From Desulfobacterales bacterium C00003106 (lineage in GTDB: Bacteria > Desulfobacterota > Desulfobacteria > Desulfobacterales > C00003106), in NCBI GenBank assembly GCA_001751015.1, contig MAXM01000183.1:1-6904 (forward strand): a stretch of DNA of 6,904 nucleotides, given 5' to 3'. Both the position numbers and the translations under genes were made by a program. Shown piece by piece: positions 6,086 to 6,904 of this stretch. Within the stretch, counting starts at the first letter, position 1. Each line of letters starts with the position of its first letter. Under the pieces are notes generated by a model. The model worked only from the letters and a program-made list of their open reading frames with translations, did no database searches and was not told where the DNA came from.

Positions 6086-6095
6086 GGGGAAATGG

Positions 6096-6707
6096 ATGTC
6101 GCGATCAGGTAATATAGCGCTTGTTGTGGGGATAGTGATCGTCTTGTCAGTTATGCTGTTTTCTTCACTTTCAAGCTTCGCTGAAAACGGGACCCCCGAG
6201 GAAACTGATTTAGAGGACCTTCAGTGCAGGGACTGTCACGGGCAGGCAAGATTCTTGCCTTCATATCATAGGCCTGCGGGAAAATGGAAAAGGAGACATG
6301 GTCATAAGGTAAACACTCTGGTAAAGCCGGATATCAGGATAAAGAAAGAGATCCCGATAGAGCCTGGTCATGTATATGAGTGCGGCTTATGTCATGTTGA
6401 TGATGCTTGCAGGAAATGTCACCAGCTAAACCGCCCAAAGGATCACACCGGATTCTGGAAGATGAGGGGGCACGGTATCAGGGCACTGGCACAACGGGAA
6501 ACGTGCGCTAATTGCCATAATGAGGTCTTTTGCATCCGTTGTCACAAGACTACAAAGCCGTACAATCATCGCGGAAACTGGAAAGGCCTTCACCCAAGAG
6601 CCGTATCTGGTGGGCACGGTCAGAGATGCTCAGTATGTCATCCGCGAATAGTCACCAAGGTTCATGTCGGGAATTCGCCCGAATGCACACCTTGTCACCC
6701 ACGATAG
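6096..6707 (+). CDS. 7-heme periplasmic c-type cytochrome
   Basis: From ATG 6096 the product has 203 residues. A cleavable signal peptide (hydrophobic residues about 8-25, site after SSFA) has no lipobox, so a soluble periplasmic protein is expected. Seven CxxCH sites begin near residues 44, 96, 105, 137, 146, 178 and 197. Two paired units, CxxCHx4CxxCH (96-109 and 137-150), are each followed by PxxHxGxW and a further His. The first site (44) is followed by a related HxxxGxW-x3-HG stretch. The additional histidines could be distal haem ligands. The gene starts 10 bases after the barrel stop with GGGGGA as ribosome binding site, so they are co-transcribed. By position and size it is the likely periplasmic partner that passes electrons into the barrel, the role of MtrA or OmaB. 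Homology to those proteins is not claimed. Confidence 0.9.
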   Translation: MSRSGNIALVVGIVIVLSVMLFSSLSSFAENGTPEETDLEDLQCRDCHGQARFLPSYHRPAGKWKRRHGHKVNTLVKPDIRIKKEIPIEPGHVYECGLCHVDDACRKCHQLNRPKDHTGFWKMRGHGIRALAQRETCANCHNEVFCIRCHKTTKPYNHRGNWKGLHPRAVSGGHGQRCSVCHPRIVTKVHVGNSPECTPCHPR

Positions 6708-6872
6708 ACCACTTCAATGTATCGGCACCACCGTCGTGATATGATTGCATAATCGTTCCGTGGCCGGCCCAAGGCGCTCTTCAGTCCGCCCTACCCTTTT
6801 TGAACTATCCGGCGCGCCATTTGTCACGCCTGCGTTCATGAAGGACTTTTTCCCGCCGCACGGCTTTTCTCC

Positions 6873-6901
6873 TTGACAGGATCACTGAACGCTCATATTA
6901 G
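6873..6901 (+). promoter_or_regulatory. Promoter-like site reading out of the right edge
   Basis: Perfect TTGACA (6873-6878), a 17-base spacer and TATTAG (6896-6901, four of six consensus bases). It would drive a gene or RNA beyond the window. The 165 bases between the last cytochrome gene and this site contain no supported gene and no convincing terminator. Confidence 0.35.
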
Positions 6902-6904
6902 CAG

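Noticed and set aside
6773..6801. GGCG/CGCC hairpin with a later T-run as terminator of the cytochrome cluster
   Set aside because: The stem has only four pairs, the loop ten bases, and the T-run begins six bases after the stem.
6805..6885. 26-codon basic open frame on the minus strand at the right edge
   Set aside because: It is very short and Arg/Lys-rich, and no family is recognised; it overlaps the promoter-like site. It might be the tail of a decayed gene, but nothing supports that.
1..6904. CRISPR array, tRNA or rRNA
   Set aside because: No regularly spaced direct repeats and no tRNA or rRNA signature were seen on either strand.

Overview
The window reads as Gram-negative, anaerobic chromosomal DNA. 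The closest fit is a Desulfobacterota-like (delta-proteobacterial) bacterium that respires through multiheme c-type cytochromes. The basis is two multiheme cytochromes flanking an outer-membrane barrel, a lipoprotein-type signal peptide, moderate GC, and palindromic and REP-like intergenic repeats of a kind I remember from such genomes. The lineage is an inference; no rRNA or other marker gene is present.

Layout. Positions 1-68 may hold the end of a broken histidine-kinase gene. Positions 83-187 hold an AT-rich imperfect palindrome (MITE-like). Positions 270-2499 hold a tight three-gene operon on the minus strand, read right to left: a RimK-like ATP-grasp ligase, a dGTPase-like HD phosphohydrolase, and a small conserved hypothetical protein. 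Both junctions overlap at a TTGA (TTG start on the previous TGA stop), which suggests translational coupling. Positions 2500-2981 form a divergent intergenic region. It carries a palindromic repeat, two copies of a REP-like motif, an 18-bp perfect dyad and a good sigma70-type promoter facing right. Positions 2982-6707 hold a three-gene plus-strand cluster: a 13-heme lipoprotein cytochrome, a signal-peptide-bearing beta-barrel, and a 7-heme periplasmic cytochrome. Positions 6708-6904 have no supported gene, but a promoter-like site near the edge reads out of the window.

Working model. The right-hand cluster looks like a complete porin-cytochrome conduit. The 7-heme protein would take electrons in the periplasm, the barrel would carry the haem chain across the outer membrane, and the 13-heme lipoprotein would be the surface terminal. 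This has the same architecture as MtrCAB or the Geobacter OmcB/OmbB/OmaB complexes, but gene order and haem counts differ, and I cannot assign it to a named family. It is the most interesting system here. The left-hand operon (amino-acid ligase plus nucleotide hydrolase plus small protein) has no function I can state, and is the second candidate for an undescribed set.
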